Shown piece after piece: positions 51,270 to 61,500 of a stretch of DNA of 64,000 nucleotides (its first letter is position 1; each line of letters begins with the position of its first letter). Source of the DNA: Drosophila pseudoobscura (lineage: Eukaryota; Arthropoda; Insecta; Diptera; Drosophilidae); NCBI RefSeq assembly GCF_009870125.1, contig NC_046681.1:30464001-30528000 (forward strand), written 5' to 3'. A program made the position numbers and the translations under genes. The notes beneath the pieces are model-generated. The model was not told where the DNA came from, did not search any database, and saw only the letters and a program-made list of their open reading frames with translations.

Positions 51270-54200
51270 ATGGAAAGCGAAAGCGTGGAGCGAACTATAG
51301 CAGCGATGAAGAACATCGCCTGCACTTTGAACAAGTACATGATGTAAGTACTGAGTACAATCCTTCGATTGTACATTATCATTTAAGCCAGAGGAGAATC
51401 AAAGTAAGGGTAAAATCCCTGGGTTAAGAAACGCCTTTCAATGCTGATACAACTGATTGCGGCACAGTTATCGAAACTTACAATATACAACGCTCGCGCC
51501 TAATTTTGCTTGTATGTGTTCCGTTATGAGATATGTATGTCGCACCACACTTATAAACCTCGCACCTTATCACAACGAAAAAGCTTAACTATTTCATTGC
51601 CCATGTAAACTTTTAGCATAAAGGTGGCGGCACTGGCATAGAAGACTAGAGAACTGTGCGCACAGAAATAATATCAACAGGCACCAACACATGAGCACTT
51701 GAGCACATACATGTATGTACATATACTATACGTACATCACACAAACGAGCCCCATCTCGTTTGCCAAGTCTGCGCTGAATACCAGACAGTGAGAGAGAGA
51801 AAAGAGAGTGTAAGCTTCATCAAATCGCATCTGCATCACGAGAAACGCGTAAATTTGCTAACCCGTTTTTGTTAGTATGACGGCAATAATACTACTAGTC
51901 TGCCGCTCCGTTCGCGAACTACTCGATCTGTCGGATGCATTTTGGCAAAACGCCTTTAACATTGACCGCAGTTTAACCTACTACCATACCAAGCGTCGAC
52001 TAGAATTGTTTCGATTTCATTGCCGGGAGTTCTGGTTGCGTCAGTACATAAAAAACGCGGAAAGCATGCATCGTAGGAGAGACGTGGATTTTGCTGCCAT
52101 TGAGGCCGGCGCAGACTGTAACCAAATTATTGAAAACTTCGACGATACAGCGCAGGAACTGCATTTAAGGTTTCAGGAAGCGGAGCGTCAGCACCTTTGC
52201 CAGATGGATTATTTGTCTGACATCGAAATTGTTGATGGCAGGGAGTTCAATGTACGTAATCAGTAAACATATGACAGCCTAGGGTTATATTCTTCTATAT
52301 GTGTCTTTAAAAATGTATGTGTGTATGCATGAGTACGAGCTCGATAAGCTTTCTATATTTCGGTTTTGTTACATATTTTGGAATACCAGTATCTAGTACA
52401 CTTATACATATTCATTTAATTCACTCTTTTTGCGTCTTTACTGTGACATTTAGCGTGCTTTAAAGAGTCTTCTCTCTTTCGCATTTGTTGGGGTGCATTG
52501 GAAAGCTTTGCACAGCTGTTTCAACAGTCGTGGCATAAAAAGTGTTGTACTCTCATTTTTGTTTTCTCCGTTCAAAGGCCTGGCACGTTCGCCATCATTA
52601 TAATGTTATTTACAAAAATATGCATAAATATGTGTATTTATTTGTACAATATCTCATATTGAAGCTCGTTCAGAAGCTCATACTTAAAAACATTCTCAAG
52701 TACTAATATCTGTACAGTAGAAGTACGCAGCACACTTTTATTGTACAAAAGCTTTTTAGCGCTGTCCCACTGGTGTTGTTTTGAGTTTCTTATAGCGAGT
52801 CATTCGCGAAGCGTGAGACAACCGAATAAATATAAACAATTGCTATAGCTGCAGCGAAAAATGTTGTAAATCCAAATAATATAATAGTGGTTGTTTCAAT
52901 AAAACAAAGCGGTCAATAATGGATTCACCGGGTGTTCTTTAGGGCGTACTTTTTTGGCTTGGCTGACGCCTAAAAATCTCTCGAATAACCGAAGGCAATG
53001 GGGAACCAAAATATATTGTAGTGCCCAAGTTCATACTGTGTATATACTACATACATATGTACCTATAATATATAATTATATGTACTGTGATCGTAAATAC
53101 AAGGACAGCTTTTGAATCATCATTTAGCTACGTGAAAGCAGATATTAGTTGAATTAAAGATTATTGATTACACACTTAGAGGCCTTCTATTAAATATACA
53201 TATATAGCTGTAAATGTTGTTCGTTTTTTGCCTATTGATAGAATATGTTTTTACCGAATGTACCAGAGAATGCATACATATGTTGAAGTGTAAAGTGTAT
53301 AGTTATTCAAGTTTTTGTGTAGCCTCCGTTTTAACTAAGGATATAAAATGTGTCTTGGGGATTTATGTAGAAAACTGCTCTGCTGTGGTGACCAGAACAA
53401 ACAGGGCGGTTTGAATGAGGTAAGCAGTAAGTGAAGAATATGTATACATAAATGTATGTGGATCTTTGTTATGTTATTGAAAATGCGTTATGCATTCAGA
53501 ATAAACAACAATGAAAAAAATAGGAAGAACTTGAAAAAAATTAAATATGTGGCCTACGTGTATAATTAATGTCCAAACCCAAATGTAGTGCTGACATATA
53601 TATCTACATTTTTTAAAATTTTATTTTAAAATTGAACTTGAGTTTTTACGTTGAGTAGGCCTTCCCATTGTTGGCACTTCATACGAACTGCTTGAATTTT
53701 GAATGATGTTATCCTTCCTTAACATTTACCCTGAACTAACGAAGCCGCTACGCAGTATTGTAAAGGAGTGTTCATAAATCTAAAGACTATTAAATCAAAT
53801 TCACATTTTAGGCCTCATTTTACGAATATTCAGATGCACTGCCAAAGTACAGCAACGAACAAATTGGAAAACTAAGTGAAGGAGTTAGCTTCACCATTAC
53901 TGGCAAAATAGCAATTAACTGTGAGAGGTAGGTCTGAAATCCAATTTAATCCAATTTGATCAATTTCCATCTGATTACAACATTCGAACCAATCCCACAG
54001 ATTCTCCATAAACTTGGTGCACAACAATGAGACGCGGGATGTGGCACTTCACATTAATCCACGATTGCCCCAAAATTATATCGTCCGAAACACCAAAGTG
54101 GCCGATATATGGGGCAGCGAGGAAGTTTCTTCAGCACTGCCTTTTTTACTACGCAGAGGCGATAATTTCGCCATTCAAGTGCTCATTACAGACGCTTGCT

Positions 54201-55021
54201 ATATGATATCGGTGAACGGTAACCACTTTGCTGAGTATGCTCATCGAATTCCATATATTGCAGTTAAAATTCTGGAGGTAAAAGGCGATGTCGAAGATGT
54301 GGAAATGCAGCGAATCATAGTGGAAAACTATCCTCAACGATTGCCCGAATCCCAGGCTAAGAACATTGCACTCCACATAGAGGACGGACTTGATGAAATT
54401 GATGCCAACATTGAGGAGGCTATCAATATACCTCATGAATGGTGCCTTATCAGTGCGCCAGTTACACATTCAGACAGCCCAAAGAGTACACACAGCACAA
54501 ACGATCCAGGTCTTACATTGCCATATTATGGCTCCCTGCCAACGCAGTCATTAGTTGAGGGTCGATGCTTGAAGATTGAAGGACGCGTGCGTCTTCTTCC
54601 ACATTCATTCTACATAAACTTGCAGCAGGGCCGAGACATATGGCCACATCCTGTAATAGCATTCCATTTAAACCCACGATTCTCGAAGGCGAGCAGCGGT
54701 GCCATCGGAAAAGCAGTCGTGTGTCGCAATGCCTGGTACAATGGTAGCTGGGCGGAAGAGGAACGTTCAGAGTTAGATACAAATTTCCGTCCCGGTCGAA
54801 CTTTCAGTTTAGCCATTGTATGTGCTAAGGAATCATTTGAAGTCTATGTCAACCGGCGGTTCATAACAGAATTTAAATACAAAGTAAGCCCTGAGATTGT
54901 TGACACAGTGTACATACAAGGAGATCTGAAGTTATGGAACGTCACTCTGGAGCACAATCCGATGGTTAAAGGGAAGAATGTGCGTATCTATCACAATCCC
55001 ATGTACTATGACGAATACTAG
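51270..55021 (+). CDS. galectin: galectin (tandem-repeat, two carbohydrate-recognition domains)
   Basis: Four coding exons, 51270-51343, 51876-52251, 53812-53927 and 54001-55021, join in phase (2, 0, 2) to about 528 aa. Residues 26-150 form an N-terminal region of no known fold. CRD1 (about 155-310) has the galectin signature H206-x-N208-P-R210, N219, W226 and E229. CRD2 (about 365-515) has the full set H411, N413, R415, N432, W439, E442 and R444. Galectins bind beta-galactosides, in the cytosol or after non-classical secretion; accordingly there is no signal peptide. Start choice: ATG at 51270 is the only exon-1 frame that joins exon 2 in phase, although ATG 51254/51257 opens an alternative frame. 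A neighbouring paralogue lies 2.2 kb downstream. This matches D. melanogaster galectin (CG11372). Confidence 0.85.
52252..53811 (+). other. galectin intron 2 (1.56 kb)
   Basis: It is bounded by AAT|GTACGT and CATTTTAG. Only short AT-rich frames lie inside; I see no nested feature. Confidence 0.6.
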
Positions 55022-55102
55022 CTATGGAGAGCTGCATCTTGAACCACTACGAGCATGAATTTTGTTTATTCATTTCTTTTGTCCAAGTTTTTGAGCGACA
55101 AT

Positions 55103-55108
55103 AATAAA
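55103..55108 (+). promoter_or_regulatory. possible galectin polyadenylation signal
   Basis: AATAAA occurs 82 bp after the galectin stop codon, and a second copy is at about 55151. Both precede the downstream repeat, as expected for a short 3' UTR. Confidence 0.4.
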
Positions 55109-55296
55109 TTGCTAAGCTTGTTTTCTATGAGTAAAAAAATTGTGTAATTAAATAAATATTATAAAAAAGAAATTTTAATAATATTTAAATTTACACTACG
55201 TACAATATAAAGGCCGATTTTACATATTATGTTGCTGCAACATCTGTAGGAAGGACAGCTGCTATGACAGCATTTAATGCTGCTAAATCAGCATTT

Positions 55297-56373
55297 TTAT
55301 ACCCGATACTCAAAATGAGTATTGGGGTATATTAGATTTGTGGTAAAAGTGTATGTGTGTAACGTCCAGAAGGAATCGTTTCCGACCCCATAAAGTATAT
55401 ATATTCTTGATCAGCATCAATAGCCGAGTCGATTGAGCCATGTCTGTCTGTCCGTCCCCTTCAGCGCCTAATGCTCAAAGACTATAAGAGCTAGAGCAAC
55501 GATGTTTTGGATCCAGACTTCTGTGATATGTCACTGCTCCAAAAATATTTCAAAACTTTGCCCCGCCCACTTCCGCCCCCACAAAGGGCGAAAATCTGTG
55601 GCATCCACAATTTCGACGATACGAGAAAACTAAAAACGCAGAATCGTAGAAGATGACTATATCTTCTAGAGTGCAAAATCTGAACCAGATCGTATAATTA
55701 TTACAGCCAGAATCACGAAAACAATTTCACTCTTTCTCGCTCTGTCTCACTCTAACACACAGGTTTCATGGTCGGTTTTGCAAATTGCTAAATATGAGTT
55801 CAAGGATCTCAGAACCCATAAGAGCTAGAGCAACCAAATTTGGTATCCACACTCCTGTGATATCGGATCTTGACCGTTTTGTGTCAAAATTTCGACACAC
55901 CCCCTTCCGCCCCCGCAAAGGACGAAAATCTGGGGCAACCACAAATCTCAGAGACTATTAAGGCTAGAGTAACCAAATTTGGTACACACACTCCTTTAAG
56001 ATGTCACTATAAAACGTATATCTCATAATTTCGCCCCACCCCCACAAAGGACGAAAATCTGTTGCATCCACAATATTGCAGATTCGAGAAAACTAAAACC
56101 GCAGAATTATAGAGAATGACCATATCTATCCGGTTGCTTTGGATTTGGATCAGATCAGATCATTTTTATAGCCAAAAGGAACAAATCAATTTGCACTGGC
56201 TACGCAGTGCCCGACGTCACGCTCAGACTGATTTTCTGTCTCTCTCGCACGCATTCTTTGTCGTGTCGCTTAATATTAGCGGCGTCTGCCGGAGGAGAGC
56301 CATACTGACTTAGTATCGGGTATAACTGTAGAGTTGCGGTGTCCGCAGCAACTCACAACGTTCCCCCTCGTTT
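55297..56373 (-). mobile_element. DINE-1/Helitron-like non-autonomous repeat, copy 2 (inverted)
   Basis: This is the reverse complement of the unit at 49708-50841, with the same features in mirror order: TTATACCCGATACT at 55297-55310 with the adjacent ATACTCA/TGAGTAT stem, a contracted GTCTGTC tract, its partner inverted sequence at 56312-56325, and the GGTGTCCGC hairpin end near 56338-56356. It lies between galectin and CG11374. Long stretches read identically to copy 1 by eye, with a few substitutions and a small deletion near 56030. It has no coding capacity. Confidence 0.75.
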
Positions 56374-57244
56374 AATATCAATATCTTATCTTCACTTTCA
56401 AGAAACTCCCTCTTACACCGATGAGGGCGCCACTTCATCGTTTAAATATTGCACCGAAACGTGAAACAGCGCCAGGGAACTGCCAGACTGCTGGAAAATA
56501 TTTTAAAATTGTAGCGCGATTTTCGCTTTGAATTTAAACGCCAATTCAAATTATATTTTATTGTATTTAAAAAAGCACATGTTTGACAATGTCTGATAGT
56601 GAAATATACCTTGTTGTCAATGAAGCGCCTGAAAAAGGTCAGTGGCACTGTATAGACGGAGTACAAGGCTAAAATCAGATGGGAACTTTTATTTCCAAAA
56701 AGTGTAAGCTTATAGTTTTTTAATGGACTTTCTAGTTACCCCCCTCTCGCTCTTGATACCCGAGTTGGATCTGCATCGCTAACTGGAAACCAACCACATA
56801 CTGGAGGTGAAGGTCCTAATCAGACTCCAGTATGCACTATTCTCCTATGTTGAGCTTGGTGCTTTGTTAATTATTCGAGTCCTTGAACCAGCCGTGCTGC
56901 TTCACCAAACACAGTTCTACTACGTGATTGTCATATACAATACCACTGATGAACGGATCCGAATACGCTTGAGAAAGTATGTTGTGATTAGATGTGATTA
57001 ATCACATCTGAATGCTCTTCCGATCGAGCACCAATCGAGGACTGACTGTGACCACCCTTGTAGTACAGTGCGGAAATCTTTTCTGTTTTGGTTAAACATT
57101 AGGCAGTAATGAATGTTGCCAACAACATAAGCACATTGTTGTACGAGGTTTTTCGAAATAGTTAGATCTTCATCAAATATACGTTTATTTTTCGGTCAAA
57201 ATCTGTTCAATTAGTAAAATTTTGCTCGAGTATGCCTACCCGCC
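56374..57244 (+). other. CG11374 upstream region
   Basis: It holds a short frame beginning MSDSEIYLVV at 56589, possibly an upstream exon. A 64-codon open frame at 56807-57001 is of unclear status. A perfect 20-bp palindrome is at 56990-57009. I see no other gene. Confidence 0.5.
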
Positions 57245-58549
57245 ATGAATTTTTTACCCGGTGCTACCACCATTGCCCTGCGACGAGAAAGGGATGCGAT
57301 GTCAATGTTTTATGAGAAACGAACTGCTGCCAATCGACGAAAACACTTTAAACTGTTGGATCCGCCAAGGCCGGGGCTAAGTTTCTTTTTCCACGGACTT
57401 ATTCTTAGTGCATGTGAACATTTTACCATCGATTTCCTCACTATAAAAGGAAAAGAAAATTGCGATCACTGCGATGTGTTGCTGCAACTCGGTGCACGAC
57501 TACCTCAAAACTATATTGTGCGCAACTCCCGTTTAATGGGAAAATGGGGACTTGAGGAAAATTCATCACCGCTCCGCTTTCAACTGAGACGCGGGGATAC
57601 TTTTTGGATGCAGATACTCCTCACAGTGGAATCGTTCTACATTTCAGTAAATGGTTATCATTTTGCCGAATACGCTCATCGCATGCCGTATAGATGGCTA
57701 GGTGCAATCGACTTACGCGGTGACATTGATGAAATTGTCATTGATAAATATTATGTGACAGAGTATCCGATTCGGCTATCTCAATCAGTGGCTCGAGCTC
57801 TACCGTTTGTCTACGACTCTAGTTTATTGAAATGGGTCAATGAGGAAGCCACTAGAATGCTACAAAGCTGGGCCTCCCTGGACAATTTATCCAAACTGCA
57901 GAGAGCTGCAAGGCAAGTAAATACAAACCTAGCACTTCCATTTTACGGCCGCGTGCCAAACCACGAAAAACTCATAGAGGGACGTGCAGTTCGAATCGAA
58001 GGCCGGGTACGCATGATGCCCCAAAGTTTCAGTGTGGCGTTACAGCAGGGCCAGCAAATTTGGCCACAGCCAACCGTGTCGTTTTATTTTAGCCCGAGTT
58101 TTTTGCGAAAATCACGCGATAAAGTTGGTAAGGTAAACATCACACGGAGCGCTTATTTAAATGGCTCCTGGGTGAAGAGGAAAGTGTCACACCTTCACAC
58201 AAGTCTAAGACCTGGAAAAGCCTTTGTCATATTAATTGCATGTCGACCTAACTACTACGAGTTGTTCGTGAACAGAAAACTCTTGCTTGGCTTTAAGCAT
58301 CAAATGAACCCAGAGTGTGTGGATATTGTTAATATCCGTGGAGACGTGAGGCTCTGGGATGTAGTCATCGAGACCACCAGGCTCGGTCGGCCCCGATCTA
58401 GTGAGTATACTATATGCCAATAAAATAGATCGTTCTAGCGATCTGCCAGGCTATGTCGATACCTTTAACTGACGTACATCTTTTCCTTTTCAGACCAATC
58501 AATCATCCAACGAGCTATCAGAACTTTGCGCCAAACTCACATTGAATAA
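57245..58549 (+). CDS. CG11374: CG11374-like galectin paralogue with degenerate sugar-binding sites
   Basis: Two coding exons, 57245-58400 and 58494-58549, join at phase 1 (CGATCTA|GTGAGT ... CTTTTCAG|AC) to about 403 aa. The protein has two galectin-fold domains (about residues 45-175 and 232-375), clearly related to the neighbouring galectin by shared segments such as ARLPQNYIVRN, VNGYHFAEYAHR and IEGRVRMMPQSF. CRD1 keeps R85, N94, W101 and E104, but the canonical His and Asn are Gln81 and Gly83, and the last Arg is Asn106. In CRD2 only W309 remains; H, N, R, N, E and R are Tyr281, Ser283, Ser285, Ser302, Arg312 and Val314. Classical lactose binding is therefore unlikely. There is no signal peptide. 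An upstream in-phase exon is possible, so the N-terminus is tentative. Confidence 0.8.
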
Positions 58550-61500
58550 TTCCTGAAAATGTTATTGAATATGTGGCTTTACCCTTCTTCTTGGACGGAA
58601 ACGCAACCTGTCGAAAGACATGTTGTACAAATTTATATTTATAAGAACCACGTCGTCTTTATTGCCTCGATCTGGGTGCCATTTTTGCTATTGTTGGCTG
58701 GCGCTGCTGCTGTCCAACAAACTACTACTACGATCGGCCGACACACACCACACGACTGCCACTCACTGTGTGCGTAGATTTATGATTTCATCTTTACCAA
58801 ACGTATACAGAATTTTCTGCAATTAAAATAGCTCTGCTCTGCGCCCTGGAGTAAGGAGTAAGGTCTAGTGCAATGCGCCGCGCTCCAACTCATAAATGTC
58901 AATGTGCTGTCGTTGTCAACTGAGCCTCTGCCCATAAGCAGCACGTAGCAGCAGCAGCAGGAGCAGGAGCACGAGCAGAGGAAGCTCAGACAAGACCGCT
59001 CCGGACCTGACCGTCTGAAGGGCCTCGGAAATTGATTATTAAAAACGATAATCGATTAAGGACACAGTATTGCAGTGCAGTACTGCCAGGGTCGTCACTG
59101 AGCATGCTGTCCTCAATTGACGTTTATGTCTACATGTGTTTAGCAAGACAGTTGACATTGTTTTGGCATGGCCAACAAAAAGCACCAGCAAAACAATTCA
59201 AGCCGAAAACGTCATCCCTGTAAATATTTCCCAGGGCTTGCCAAAGGAAGTAGTCTCTGCCAACGCTGCGATTGCCAAGAAAAAATATTATTTATGGTTC
59301 AAGTTCGTACGTGTTACGCATGCTTTGGTCCATTTTGCTAATGAAGTGGATTACCGATTGTCATTGTCTACTGCGACGTTGGGTCCAGAGTTGGCTGGCA
59401 TCCTTTGGCTTATTTTGTGGCTTTGGTGGTGGTCCATATGTATATAGTATATATTATTATAACATTTATTAACAGCAACTATTTTACATGAATAAATGTA
59501 TGTATTTTCGCAACAAGTAATTAACACTCATAGCCAGCCTGTACTTCTTAACCCCACTGAACAGCATACAGGTTACAAAAGAATGAGATATTTCAAAATG
59601 ATAAATATTTAACAGATCTAACTAAACAGACGTTAATTTTGCTACACGCGTTGAACGGCTGAGTATAAAAACATTTCATCAACAGGCCTTGAAATGCTGG
59701 TAAATTTCGTGAAAAAATGTGAGCGAAAAGAGGACAATCTGGCTTGGCTCCTGGTTTGATGAGTGTACCCATTTGCGGTAATTAATCAAAATTAATTATG
59801 CGGGCATGGAAGGCACCGCCAATTGGTCACCCATACGTTTATGTTCAAATTTATTAAAAAAAAAAAAAAACAAAAGGTTCATTTGGTCTCTTTGATCGCT
59901 GAAAAGTCTAACCGAAAATTGTGAATTCCAAGTGCTGTGGCAATCTTTTAGTATTTCGGATACTTCGTTCAGGATGCGTATAGTGCGTATAGTAATTATC
60001 GCTGGTATCGTTTTCTCTTCCCCTATTGATTGGCCAGCTGCTGAAGACGATTTTATTGCTGCTGGGCCTGTTAATTATTAATTTCATATTTTTTATGCTG
60101 CTTCTTTATGTTGCTTCTGGGCAGTCCCTGGCTTTCAATCATCACCTGTTCTGTGGCATCTCGTTGATCCGGCTTCGCATTTTACGCATACCATGGCCAG
60201 TGCATTGTATCAATTTGTCAGGATTGATAATGTTATTAATTTAATTTAAAGGATGTTGACGTCTCGGGACTCTTTACTCAGCATAACAGAATTCGTAATT
60301 GCTTATAATCAAGATGCTCCAGCTCTTATATAGCCACTCATTGTATCCTCTTCATAATAAAGAATAGTTAGCACAGCCCTACGGATTTGGATACTAATCC
60401 TCCATACCTACGTACTATGTACACATATGCATACATATGTACACATGTAAACCCTGCGCTGGCAATAAACCCTTGCCCCCCTCACTACGCAGGCCCAGGT
60501 ATAATTAGGGCCTAAGAAATGTCGCATTGAAGAATTTCCGACCAAAAAAACCAATCGAATTGGACGAAATTGGGCCGGCGATAGTACGAGCCAGTTCAGA
60601 AGTAAATGGTAACAAATGCATTCGCACCATTTTACAACATGTTGTGTTCGCCAGCCTCCGCCGATTAGCCAGCCAGGCCAGGCGGAAAAGTGAGCCGCTG
60701 TTGGTGCTGCAGTTTGAGTATCGAGGGGCTTATCAATATTCCAACTGTGTACTGTTGTCACACAGAACACGGCGCAATCAATGCCTATGCCTCCGCAGTG
60801 CGGTAGCAGTGGGTACATTCTAAATTAAACCTCAATTGGGGTTTTGTCCGCTGGCTCTGCCGCTGTCCCTGTGCCTTTGCTGTGGCTGTTGCTGTTGCTA
60901 CAGCAGTTGCCAGTGGCAATTGTTTGAAATGGTCAACGGAATGCAACTCGTTTCGCATGCGACGTACTCACGCAGTCTGCGAAAAGCTGAATGCTCGTCG
61001 CCGTCCGAATTACGAACCATCCAAAAAAGAAGTTAACGAAAAATTGGTGAGTGGACATACAGTTTTGTATAGTGTATGGACTGCAGAGAACGCTATTCGT
61101 GGCAGAAAGGATTGAAAGGAAATCAATCACTTTTTTCACTGGACACGATGCTAATCCCATGGATTCAGACAACCCTGCCAATGTGAGTGCGTTTTAAGCA
61201 ATGTCAGAACCAATTACGTGGTATGGAAGTGACAACAACCTTTTATGTGTTCTCGTATGGACTACCATAAGAGCACTTGATCAAGGACAAAGCTTCCAGA
61301 GCTCGGGCGAAAATAGTTGGGAAGTTAAATCTGTGGATATTTGTTCTGATCGGCTTAAATCGAAGATGTTTGATTCTGATTCAGAAAATACCCAACAACA
61401 TATAGATAATACTCCATTTTATCTTTTTGCCGATATTGTATTTCATACATAACAGTGTTAAAACATACACTTATAAATTATTAATATTAACTCTACAACT

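Noticed and set aside
60527..60823. 98-codon plus-strand frame (MKNFRPKKPIELDE start)
   Set aside because: Looks protein-like at first but soon loses coding character; no domain or splice partner, and it is in the spacer before net.
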